DNA from: Solobacterium sp.
GTDB taxonomy: Bacteria > Bacillota_I > Bacilli_A > Erysipelotrichales > Erysipelotrichaceae
Assembly: GCA_016284975.1 (NCBI GenBank)
Contig: JAEEPV010000264.1
Coordinates: 1-7,538, forward strand
Length of the DNA: 7,538 nt
Reading direction: 5' to 3'
Shown here: positions 1 through 5,952 of the stretch, piece by piece
Position numbering within the stretch: position 1 is the first letter of the stretch
How the letters are laid out: the number at the start of each line of letters is the position of its first letter
The notes under the pieces: generated by a model
The model's input: only the letters and a program-made list of their open reading frames with translations
What the model was told of the DNA's origin: nothing
Database searches by the model: none
Position numbers and translations under genes: made by a program

Positions 1-1
1 A

Positions 2-3000
2 GAAGTAATCCGTGCCATGCTGGAACGCGCGCAAAGCATGAACATCGAAAAGATGATGAAAGTGTTTGGCGCATCCGAAGCTGTGAAATATGACGATGTG
101 GAAGAGACGCTCAATGTCGCATATGTTAATCGAGATGAAGTCGCTCTTGCGATGGACATTTTTAAGCCAAAGGCGAAGGAAGGAACGGAACTTCCAGTCA
201 TTATTACGATCCATGGCGGCGGTCTCTTTGTAGGTGATCGTGGACTTGAACGGCCGTACAGCCGCTTCCTCGCGCACAGGGGCTATCTTGTATTCTCCCT
301 GGAATACAGGCTTGCGCCCAAAGCAGACCTTTGCCAGCAGCTGGATGATGTCTGTGCCGGTATGGATGTTGTTGGAAGGATGCTGGTTGATTATGATGTT
401 GATTTCAATCGGATTTTCCTTGTCGCAGACAGTGCGGGTGCATTCCTTGGTGCATATGTTTCTGCCATGCATGATTCTGTAAAACTTCAGAAAGCAATCG
501 GACAAAAACCTTCCAGAATGGTTCTTGCGGCAGTAGGATTTCTGAGTGGAATGTTCTATACAACAAAAATGCTTCAGGATCAGATCTACGGCGATAAGCG
601 ATATGATAAAACCTTCCTGAAGTACATGAATACCGAACATCCTGAAATCGTCAATAATCTTCCTCCTGCATTCCTTATGACAAGCAACGGAGATACCTTT
701 AACAATTACTCCATTCGATATCACAAGGCTCTGAAGAAAGCTGGCCGTACATCAAAGCTGCTGTATTTCGGTGATGAAGAGCTTCAGCATATTTTCCCGA
801 TTTCAAATCCGGAACATCCAAAGAGTATCGAGGGAACGGACCGAATGCTTGCTTGGTTTGAAGAACAGGCGGCTCTTCGTTTCATGAAGCGTAAGTCAAA
901 TCCTGCGGTAAAACGGAACCAGAAAAAGGTGGAAGCACGGATTGAAGATGGCAGTATCGGAGAGCAGAAGGTATGGTCATATGTTAAAGAACGGATTTCG
1001 TATGATCCGGAACTGATGAGTCGAATTGCTGTAATCGACTGTACACGGCACTATACCTATGAAGAGATGTTTGCGGAATGGGACCGCTATGCCAGAGTGT
1101 TTTCCGGTTTGAACATCTGTTCGGAAAACAATTCCCGTGTTGCATTATGCGGTGCTGTTACTGCAGAACCGCTCTTCTCCCTTTTTGCACTGAATATGAC
1201 GGGCGCCGAAGTATCGATGTTCTCCTTCCCTGATTTCCTTCCAAACGGTATGTGGAAGACGATGATCGAAAAGGAAAAAATCACGGATCTGATCATCACG
1301 GATATTATGGTGACTCCCGATATCTATGAAGAAATAGAGGAAGTGAAGAAAAAGTGCGGGCTTCGTAATGTCATTCTGATGCATTCCTTAATGGGTGGCC
1401 CTGCTATTGGCCCTGCAGAGCTTGTGTACAATGAGTACAACTATCACATGCTGAAGCGCAGGCCGGATACCATCTTTATGGATGAACTGTTTGAAAAGTA
1501 TAAAAATGAGCCAATTCGTTACGATGAGTCAAAAGGAGATCGAATTGCGTTTATTGCACATACTTCAGGTACAACAAAGGGAACCAGAAAGCTGCTGCCG
1601 TATACAGACAAAATTTTCAACGATACGCAGAATATGTTCCCGACAGGATTGCATCAATTCGTAGATGGCAAAGATGCCGACAAACCTTTGCGTGTTATTC
1701 AGCTGTTTGACTACAGTTCGATCATGGCCTTATCGGCGCAGGTTTGCTGTCCGCTGGTTCACGGTGACTCGATTGTATTATCTTTCTTTGGGTTCATGCA
1801 TCCGAAGTTTATTCGAGCGGTTGATTACTATAATGTCAACTTATTGTTCATCACTGGATTTATGGTGGATAAATGGATGAACCGTACGGATATTGACGAT
1901 ATTGATTTCTCGGCTTTGAGAGTTGTTGCTCTGGCTGGCGGATATGTTCCTCCAAATAAGATGGAAATGTACCGGAAATTCTTCCGCGATCATGGTTTTC
2001 AGTACGACATTACAGCAGGATATGGGATGTCTGAAGCGGGCGGAAAACCGATGTTTGCACCGAAGAATAACGACAGGGATATTATTGGATTTGCGGAGGA
2101 TCCGGAAGATTTCCGTATCAAGGATGAAAATGACGGCAAATACTATCGTATTTCGGATGGACCGCGAACCGGCTTGTTGTACAGATACTCGGATAAACGA
2201 GCATCCAATACGCTGGACGGAACCGTATTGTTCGAATATACAGAAATTGATGGCAAAGAATTCCTTTGCACCAATGACCTTGTTCGTGTAAATGAGGATG
2301 GCAGTCTCTCCTTCGGCGGAAGAGCGGATAAGTACTTTGTGAATAATGAAGGAAGAAAATTTGATTCCGGAATTGTAGATATGCAAATGGCTACTCACCC
2401 TGCAATTTCTGCCTGTGCGGTAGTTCCCGTAATGGATAAACGCATTCATGACAATGTGCCTGTACTTTATGTGGTGCCTACGAATAAGGGAGAACATGCT
2501 GCAGAAGAAATACATAAGGCATTCCTTGATGTTTATGTAAAGGATAAGAAGATTCCTGCAGATAATCTTGTAACGCAGTTTGCGCTGGTAGATGAGATTC
2601 CTCTTAATCCGAATGGTAAGCTTGATATTTTCCGGATTACCCGGGAACGGCTTGAGAATGATGCGTATAACCTGATACCGGAATTTGATGGAGATCAGCT
2701 TACCGATATACGGATGGAACATGTTGAACATGTTAACAGTATGACAGGCGGCACACTTCCGCAGGGCATGGAAAATAATTCTGCATATAACGTATTTGAT
2801 ATCTTTACAGGAGGAAAACCGGCAAAACAACAGGAGAGCACTTCTCCATTTGACCCGATAAAAATCATTGATATGTTCTTCCCGTCTGAAGAAAAGGAAA
2901 AACAACCTCAGAAAGAGCTTGATATTCCGCAGCCTCTCATAAAAACAATCTTAAAATATGGAAACCGGTTCTCAGGTATTCCACTTGGCAGGAAGACATA

Positions 3001-3022
3001 CGATTTTGACTTTGAGGATTAA
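2..3022 (+). CDS. Alpha/beta hydrolase - AMP-binding (adenylate-forming) fusion protein, 5' end outside window
   Basis: Two enzymes appear joined in one chain (numbering from the ATG at 17). Residues about 40-290 form a hormone-sensitive-lipase-like alpha/beta hydrolase: oxyanion motif HGGG at 66-69, nucleophile Ser139 in ADSAG, and probable triad partners Asp226 (SNGD) and His258 (LQHIF). Residues about 320-870 form an ANL-superfamily adenylation domain: phosphate-binding loop HTSGTTKG at 515-522, YGMSE at 669-673, TNDLVR with Asp754, GRADK near 768-772, and the catalytic A10 lysine Lys868 in PNGKLD. Family knowledge says such domains activate a carboxylate as an acyl-AMP; the substrate is not readable here. 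No carrier-protein serine motif is visible. The last 130 residues match nothing I recognise and end acidic. The frame is open to the left edge and neither ATG 17 nor ATG 38 has a good ribosome binding site, so the true start is probably upstream. The intrinsic terminator at 3052-3080 follows. Confidence 0.9.
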   Translation, partial: EVIRAMLERAQSMNIEKMMKVFGASEAVKYDDVEETLNVAYVNRDEVALAMDIFKPKAKEGTELPVIITIHGGGLFVGDRGLERPYSRFLAHRGYLVFSLEYRLAPKADLCQQLDDVCAGMDVVGRMLVDYDVDFNRIFLVADSAGAFLGAYVSAMHDSVKLQKAIGQKPSRMVLAAVGFLSGMFYTTKMLQDQIYGDKRYDKTFLKYMNTEHPEIVNNLPPAFLMTSNGDTFNNYSIRYHKALKKAGRTSKLLYFGDEELQHIFPISNPEHPKSIEGTDRMLAWFEEQAALRFMKRKSNPAVKRNQKKVEARIEDGSIGEQKVWSYVKERISYDPELMSRIAVIDCTRHYTYEEMFAEWDRYARVFSGLNICSENNSRVALCGAVTAEPLFSLFALNMTGAEVSMFSFPDFLPNGMWKTMIEKEKITDLIITDIMVTPDIYEEIEEVKKKCGLRNVILMHSLMGGPAIGPAELVYNEYNYHMLKRRPDTIFMDELFEKYKNEPIRYDESKGDRIAFIAHTSGTTKGTRKLLPYTDKIFNDTQNMFPTGLHQFVDGKDADKPLRVIQLFDYSSIMALSAQVCCPLVHGDSIVLSFFGFMHPKFIRAVDYYNVNLLFITGFMVDKWMNRTDIDDIDFSALRVVALAGGYVPPNKMEMYRKFFRDHGFQYDITAGYGMSEAGGKPMFAPKNNDRDIIGFAEDPEDFRIKDENDGKYYRISDGPRTGLLYRYSDKRASNTLDGTVLFEYTEIDGKEFLCTNDLVRVNEDGSLSFGGRADKYFVNNEGRKFDSGIVDMQMATHPAISACAVVPVMDKRIHDNVPVLYVVPTNKGEHAAEEIHKAFLDVYVKDKKIPADNLVTQFALVDEIPLNPNGKLDIFRITRERLENDAYNLIPEFDGDQLTDIRMEHVEHVNSMTGGTLPQGMENNSAYNVFDIFTGGKPAKQQESTSPFDPIKIIDMFFPSEEKEKQPQKELDIPQPLIKTILKYGNRFSGIPLGRKTYDFDFED

Positions 3023-3051
3023 GAAAGTTCTCCACCTTGCTCGTTGGGGTG

Positions 3052-3080
3052 AAACAGCTGCTCTGGGCAGCTGTTTTTTT
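3052..3080 (+). terminator. Intrinsic terminator of the hydrolase-adenylation gene
   Basis: A perfect 10-bp stem (aaacagctgc at 3052-3061 pairing with gcagctgttt at 3067-3076) has a 5-nt loop and runs into seven T residues at 3074-3080. It lies 30 nt after the stop codon at 3020-3022. Confidence 0.93.
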
Positions 3081-3147
3081 CCTGTATCTCAACGATGTCA
3101 TGGAAGAAGGATGATTATCCTGCCGTGTCAGGAAAACGCATTCCCTG

Positions 3148-3185
3148 AAAAAAAGAGAGGCCAGACCATGTTTATGATCCGGCCT
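3148..3185 (-). terminator. Intrinsic terminator of the minus-strand gene remnant
   Basis: Read on the minus strand, arm 3185-3174 (aggccggatcat) pairs with arm 3169-3158 (atggtctggcct) over 12 bp, including two G-U pairs, with a 4-nt loop. A CTC then seven Ts follow (3157-3148). It sits about 20 nt beyond the stop codon at 3207-3209, which supports that reading frame as the end of a once-functional gene. Confidence 0.85.
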
Positions 3186-3206
3186 TTCGTTCATTTGTTG
3201 TTACTG

Positions 3207-3480
3207 CTAATCATTGGATTTAACCGCAGTTTCATAGGGTGTTTCCGAGAGAAAACTGGAGAAAAGGGCGTTACTGATAAAGGCAAATTCGTCTCTCGAA
3301 TGGTCCATTTCAGTAATCGCGCTGGCAAAGATGGTGACATTTATATCGTTCCCATCTTTGTCAGGACCCTCATAGGAGAATCCCATGATCCCATTCAGGA
3401 AAGCGTTTATGTTCTCTTCCTCATCATGGATAATTCCTTCCAGAGGGGCACGGCTGCCGTCCCGCTGTACAAGAACCTTT
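3207..3480 (-). pseudogene. 5'-truncated minus-strand gene remnant, unknown family
   Basis: The minus strand is open from about 3480 to a TAG at 3207-3209, giving about 90 residues of ordinary protein-like composition. It begins KVLVQRDGSRAPLEGII and includes stretches such as FSYEGPDKDG and VTIFASAITEMDHSRDEFAF. I do not recognise the family. Support for real coding comes from the strong minus-strand terminator just after the stop. Upstream the frame meets a stop at 3501-3503 within other coding sequence, and there is no start codon or ribosome binding site near 3480. I therefore read it as a gene 3' end whose 5' part was lost by rearrangement. The plus-strand frame across this stretch (start 3385) is its antisense shadow. 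Confidence 0.6.
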
Positions 3481-3804
3481 GAAGATATCTGTGACTGTTC
3501 CTATTGTCGGAACTATGTGAGAGAAATCCGGGCTACCTATGGAGATGTAGCGGCTTATCTGGATAAAATAGGAATTGAAATTGAGAAACCATTTGAAGTG
3601 ATTCCAATCGGACCAGATAACGAAACAATGTTCTACAGCGGCGCTCAATATGTTGTCATAGGTGCAGCGGATGACTTTATGGAAACTTCAATTGGAACCG
3701 TCAGAATCGTTGAAACAGATTCACATCCTGTGACAGACATACAAGAGGAACATTTTGTAATTGAACTTTCGCCAATTTATTTAAGATGGAATCATGAAGA
3801 GTGA
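3477..3804 (+). pseudogene. 5'-truncated small protein gene with CxYC motif, unknown function
   Basis: From about 3477 the plus strand encodes some 108 residues starting FEDICDCSYCRNYVREI and ending LRWNHEE before TGA 3802-3804. The CDCSYC cysteine cluster could bind a metal or form a disulfide, which is inference. The rest is acidic and beta-rich in appearance, with a segment HPVTDIQEEHFVIELSP that resembles, from memory, a family of uncharacterised Bacillota proteins of about 120 residues. In those the cysteine motif lies some 10-25 residues from the start, so only a short N-terminus seems missing. The in-frame ATG at 3385 lies in DNA better explained by the opposite-strand remnant and has no ribosome binding site. 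An alternative is that the 139-residue frame from 3385 is used as a chimera. Confidence 0.55.
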
Positions 3805-3841
3805 AATTTAATGTGAATGACTTTGGCGGAGAAGAATTAGC

Positions 3842-3846
3842 AGAGG
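3842..3846 (+). promoter_or_regulatory. Ribosome binding site that decides the acetyltransferase start
   Basis: AGAGG lies 5 nt before ATG 3852. The longer open frame from GTG 3801 has no comparable site, and its extra 17 residues do not look like the family N-terminus. Confidence 0.6.
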
Positions 3847-3851
3847 TAATT

Positions 3852-4421
3852 ATGGAAAATAAGAGAAAAACTGAACGGGAGAAAATGACAGCTGGCGAAC
3901 CGTTTTTTACAAATGATACACAACTTATGGAAGATAAGAAACATGCGCGAATCCTCTGTGCTCAGTTCAACAATTCTCCTGAGGATGAGGCAGTGAGAAT
4001 CTCATTGTTGAAAACACTGTTCGGGCAGTGCGGTGAACGAATCGCTGTTAAGCCTCCATTTCACTGTGATTATGGCTATAACATCTTTTTGGGTGAAGAT
4101 TTCTTTATGAATTTTGACTGTGTATTTCTGGATGCCGCTCCGATCAGAATTGGCGCACATTGTATGATTGGACCAAAAACGTGTATCTATGCGATTGGTC
4201 ATTCGCTGGATGCAGAATCAAGAAGGGAGAAGATCGGTATTCCTAAGCCGGTCACGATTGGTGACAATGTATGGATCGGCGGTGGAGTTACAATTCTTCC
4301 AGGCGTAACGATTGGGAATAATACGGTTATTGCAGCCGCATCGGTAGTGACCAAATCATTTCCTGATCATGTCGTAATTGCCGGAAACCCGGCACGAATT
4401 ATAAAACGGATCGAAGAATAA
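3852..4421 (+). CDS. Maltose/galactoside-type O-acetyltransferase, hexapeptide-repeat family
   Basis: This 189-residue protein has the full layout of the cytoplasmic maltose/galactoside O-acetyltransferases, usually about 185 residues. Members move acetyl from acetyl-CoA to a sugar hydroxyl and work as trimers. An N-terminal helix region (EKMTAGEPFF then an NDTQL-like segment, residues 9-25) precedes a left-handed beta-helix with repeats such as IRIGAH, VTIGDN, VWIGGG and VTIGNN. The catalytic His is about residue 117 in AIGHSLD, and the chain ends with the usual AGNPARIIKRI. ATG 3852 was chosen for its ribosome binding site and family length; the frame opens at GTG 3801, overlapping the upstream stop, giving a 206-residue alternative. 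The sugar acceptor cannot be told. The next gene begins 23 nt later and is probably co-transcribed. Confidence 0.9.
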   Translation: MENKRKTEREKMTAGEPFFTNDTQLMEDKKHARILCAQFNNSPEDEAVRISLLKTLFGQCGERIAVKPPFHCDYGYNIFLGEDFFMNFDCVFLDAAPIRIGAHCMIGPKTCIYAIGHSLDAESRREKIGIPKPVTIGDNVWIGGGVTILPGVTIGNNTVIAAASVVTKSFPDHVVIAGNPARIIKRIEE

Positions 4422-4444
4422 GTTTCGGCTGTTGGAGGTGAATA

Positions 4445-4648
4445 GTGGACCTTATAAATTACGATGGGAAATATGTTTGCATTAAAGATATATATGGAAA
4501 TACTTTTTCAGGCCGTGCAAGGTATGGCAATGCAGACTTTCTGGAGTGTGAATGGGGACAGGGGGAGGATGGAATCTTTGTTGAGGATGGCCTCGTCTGC
4601 AATTCTCAGATTAAATCAATTGAGGAAATAGTTCCGCATAAAGCATAA
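4445..4648 (+). CDS. Small conserved-looking protein of 67 residues, function unknown
   Basis: A GTG start at 4445 is preceded by GGAGG (4434-4438) at 6-nt spacing, which is strong support for translation. The product is acidic, begins MDLINYDGKYVCIKDIYGN and contains SGRARYGNADFLECEW, then ends SIEEIVPHKA. The pattern GKYVxIxDxxGxxFxG looks like the first strands of a small beta-barrel (Sm-like or SH3-like). I recall similar short hypothetical proteins in Bacillota, but this is a fold guess, not a function. It lies 23 nt after the acetyltransferase and is probably translated from the same transcript. No plus-strand terminator with a T tail follows clearly. Confidence 0.75.
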   Translation: MDLINYDGKYVCIKDIYGNTFSGRARYGNADFLECEWGQGEDGIFVEDGLVCNSQIKSIEEIVPHKA

Positions 4649-4670
4649 GTGTCTTATATGGATGAAAATA

Positions 4671-4726
4671 TCGTGAAAAGTGATTTCTCAGGTATTTTTC
4701 TAAGCCGCAAGTTTTGCACTAAACTT
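4671..4726 (+). repeat. Direct repeat A (left of the GG-leader gene)
   Basis: The best-conserved part (4689-4724) matches 5354-5389 at 26 of 36 positions by eye, with an exact shared core agccgcaagtt. Weaker similarity (TGAAA..TGATT) extends left to about 4671 with a gap. Read on the minus strand it encodes a short C-terminal stretch, DELKFSAKLAA then stop, comparable to SSQLAAGKMV from repeat B. It may therefore be a decayed copy of the same gene end. Confidence 0.55.
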
Positions 4727-4742
4727 CAGCTCATCGGCGGCT
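4703..4742. other. Two-tier inverted repeat over repeat A
   Basis: Outer arms agccgc (4703-4708) and gcggct (4737-4742) are perfect complements. Inside, aagttt (4709-4714) pairs with aaactt (4721-4726) across a 6-nt loop, leaving a one-sided 10-nt bulge. No T tract follows on either side, so it is not a standard terminator. Repeat B, once the intron is removed, keeps the CCGC...GCGG outer pair and an AGTT-GTG-AACT inner pair. Confidence 0.5.
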
Positions 4743-4779
4743 CTATTGGGACAATTTGGGGATAATTAAATCTCGTGAT

Positions 4780-4809
4780 AAAAAAAGGTCCCCAGGCATA
4801 CCCCGGGGA
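4780..4809 (-). terminator. Intrinsic terminator of the GG-leader peptide gene
   Basis: On the minus strand, tccccggg (4809-4802) pairs with cctgggga (4796-4789) over 8 bp with one G-U pair and a 5-nt loop. CC and then seven Ts (4786-4780) follow. It lies about 105 nt after the peptide gene stop. Confidence 0.85.
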
Positions 4810-4913
4810 TAAGTTGGTGGGCCGCATACACGCCCCATATGTTACGAGTATCACTCGTTTACATACTTATATACGGTTCAATTCTAGAAATCCATGAGTA
4901 CTAGTTTTAATTA

Positions 4914-5240
4914 TCAAAAACCCCAGTTTTCGATCACTTTATCAATCTCCGGGAGATAAACATGCCAATACCAGTACGTGAGTTCTTCAAGATTCCAAGC
5001 AGGTCGGCCACGATAATCATAAAAAATAACAGCCCGTTCTGCCCAGTCTGTTTCCAGATCTTCTCCAGAATTAGTGAGTTTATATTTTTCGTTATATAAA
5101 TAACCAGGATTAATCACTGTAACTCCCGCTGCTTCATACTCAGCAACAGAATATTTGGAAAACAGACCGCCACCGGCGACTTTTTCGAGGTCATGATCAT
5201 CAACAGTATTTACACATTCGTCAATTTTCTTTTCAGCCAT
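4914..5240 (-). CDS. Double-glycine leader peptide precursor (bacteriocin- or pheromone-like), 108 residues
   Basis: The first 24 residues form a classic GG leader: an acidic helix-like stretch, then DLEKVAGG at 17-24, matching the LxxVxGG pattern cut by C39-peptidase ABC transporters. A third Gly at 25 leaves the cut site uncertain. The predicted mature part is 83-84 residues, has no cysteine, begins LFSKYSVAEYEAAGV, is tyrosine and tryptophan rich (YWYWHVY at 89-95) and ends NWGF. The only cysteine (Cys9) is in the leader, so neither lanthionine bridges nor disulfides are expected. The motif YSxxEYxxAGV recalls other GG-leader peptides of gut Bacillota, from memory. ATG 5238-5240 has AAGGAGA (5255-5249) at 8-nt spacing. 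No immunity protein, peptidase or transporter is in the window, so export must rely on genes elsewhere. A signalling role is equally possible. Confidence 0.75.
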   Translation of the reverse strand: MAEKKIDECVNTVDDHDLEKVAGGGLFSKYSVAEYEAAGVTVINPGYLYNEKYKLTNSGEDLETDWAERAVIFYDYRGRPAWNLEELTYWYWHVYLPEIDKVIENWGF

Positions 5241-5248
5241 GATGTTAT

Positions 5249-5267
5249 CTCCTTACAAACCATTATA
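5249..5267 (-). promoter_or_regulatory. -10 box and ribosome binding site of the GG-leader gene
   Basis: A consensus TATAAT reads on the minus strand at 5267-5262, with AAGGAGA at 5255-5249 and the ATG at 5240. The start-site spacing implies a very short leader of roughly 15-18 nt. No good -35 hexamer is visible at 17 nt, so an activator or alternative regulation is possible. Confidence 0.55.
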
Positions 5268-5355
5268 CGAAATAAGATACTTGTATCCATGCTCGGAATA
5301 AATCTTAAGTATGGTGATTTAAAACAATCTGCTATCCGTAATTATTGAAATATGA

Positions 5356-5389
5356 TTAGACCATTTTCCCAGCCGCAAGTTGTGAACTA
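5356..5389 (-). pseudogene. C-terminal end of a minus-strand frame split by the intron
   Basis: Joined to the minus-strand frame ending at 7349, this piece supplies one base of a Cys codon, then SSQLAAGKMV and TAA. The frame continues without a stop only when 5390-7348 is removed. The intron lies in the opposite orientation, so it cannot be spliced from this gene's own mRNA. Confidence 0.4.
5382..5389 (+). other. IBS1, the exon sequence recognised by the intron
   Basis: GTGAACTA, directly 5' of the intron, pairs with TAGTTCGT at 5568-5575 over 8 positions, six Watson-Crick and two G-U. This fixes the 5' splice junction. Confidence 0.7.
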
Positions 5390-5567
5390 GTGCGCCCAGC
5401 CAAGGGTGCGATTCATAGAGGGTGTAAACCCCTCCCGGTAAGGTTTAGCGAGCCGCCGTGTAACAGACTTGGGCTGTGCTCATCTGCACAGCTGAAAGCG
5501 ACAAGAATGTGAGGTGATATGGAGGCGCATAGAGCACCGAAATAACGATATTCCGAGCTTGCTTGGT

Positions 5568-5575
5568 TAGTTCGT
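5568..5575 (+). other. EBS1, exon-binding loop of intron domain I
   Basis: TAGTTCGT is displayed in a 17-nt loop (5560-5576) closed by agct (5556-5559) and agct (5577-5580), extended by flanking CC/GG. It complements IBS1 at 5382-5389. A CTTGC at 5558-5562 complements GCAAG at 5375-5379 and might be EBS2, but that is tentative because it would overlap the closing stem. Confidence 0.65.
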
Positions 5576-5941
5576 GAGCTGGCTACAGGGAACCGGCGCT
5601 ACACGCGAGCCGGGGACCAAGGAACGGTGTCGTAGAACCCTTCGCGTTAACCACTGCTGAATCGTATCAACTAGGGAGAGCCTGCGTGTTCTGAGAAATC
5701 AGTATGCCGTACAAGCCGAGAGGTAAGGAAAGCAAATGATGCGCAGGAAGTCGGACGGCCTCGTAGTACCTGTGAAGCCTGGAACCTTGCGAAGAACCTG
5801 CATAGCAGGGGGATAGCCTGGGACAGTGTGGAGGGAAGGAGAAGAAGGCAACCACCTCAGGATTGCCTGCCGCACGTAATCAAGAGTGACAAGGAAACAT
5901 TTGCATTACACAGAGATTGAAGACCAAATGTACACAGAGAC

Positions 5942-5947
5942 AGGAGG
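5942..5947 (+). promoter_or_regulatory. Ribosome binding site of the intron maturase
   Basis: AGGAGG ends 5 nt before ATG 5953. It selects that start over the in-frame ATG at 5917, which has no such site. Confidence 0.75.
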
Positions 5948-5952
5948 ATCAA

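Larger units (their letters stand above)
5347..5389 (+). repeat. Direct repeat B, ending at the intron 5' splice junction
   Basis: This is the counterpart of repeat A about 665 bp downstream, sharing the exact core agccgcaagtt (here 5371-5381). Its right end stops exactly where the group II intron begins (5390). On the minus strand it encodes the last residues, SSQLAAGKMV and TAA (5356-5358), of the reading frame that continues beyond the intron at 7349. Confidence 0.55.
5390..5952 (+). ncRNA. Group II intron ribozyme, domains I-III
   Basis: This 563-nt stretch before the maturase gene has no supportable protein. It holds the catalytic scaffold: the 5' GTGCGCCC paired to a nearby GGGTGCG, numerous GC-rich complementary arms, and the exon-binding loop. 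The open frame on its opposite strand (5667-5855) is a by-product of structure. Confidence 0.8.

Noticed and set aside
1841..2905. 354-residue open frame on the minus strand
   Set aside because: It lies antisense to the adenylation domain, whose motifs are unmistakable in the plus frame. Its own translation is rich in Arg, Ile, Cys and His with no recognisable motif.
3101..3150. Small hairpins (ggatgattatcc and tcagg...cctga) between the two terminators
   Set aside because: The stems are only 4-5 bp and lack T tails. Such pairs occur by chance in this base composition.
2958..3482. 174-residue plus-strand open frame across the terminators
   Set aside because: It starts inside the end of the long gene in another frame, crosses two terminators, and overlaps the better-supported minus-strand remnant.
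4843..4860. Hairpin acgag-tatca-ctcgt downstream of the GG-leader gene
   Set aside because: The 5-bp stem has no T tract. The clear terminator for this gene is at 4780-4809.
4671..5389. Integron attC sites and a gene cassette
   Set aside because: The two hairpin repeats around a single gene recall attC sites, but the required GTTRRRY and RYYYAAC core motifs are not present and no integrase is in view.
5667..5855. 62-residue minus-strand open frame
   Set aside because: It lies inside the structured ribozyme part of the intron and its Pro/Leu/His-rich product looks like a by-product of GC-rich arms.
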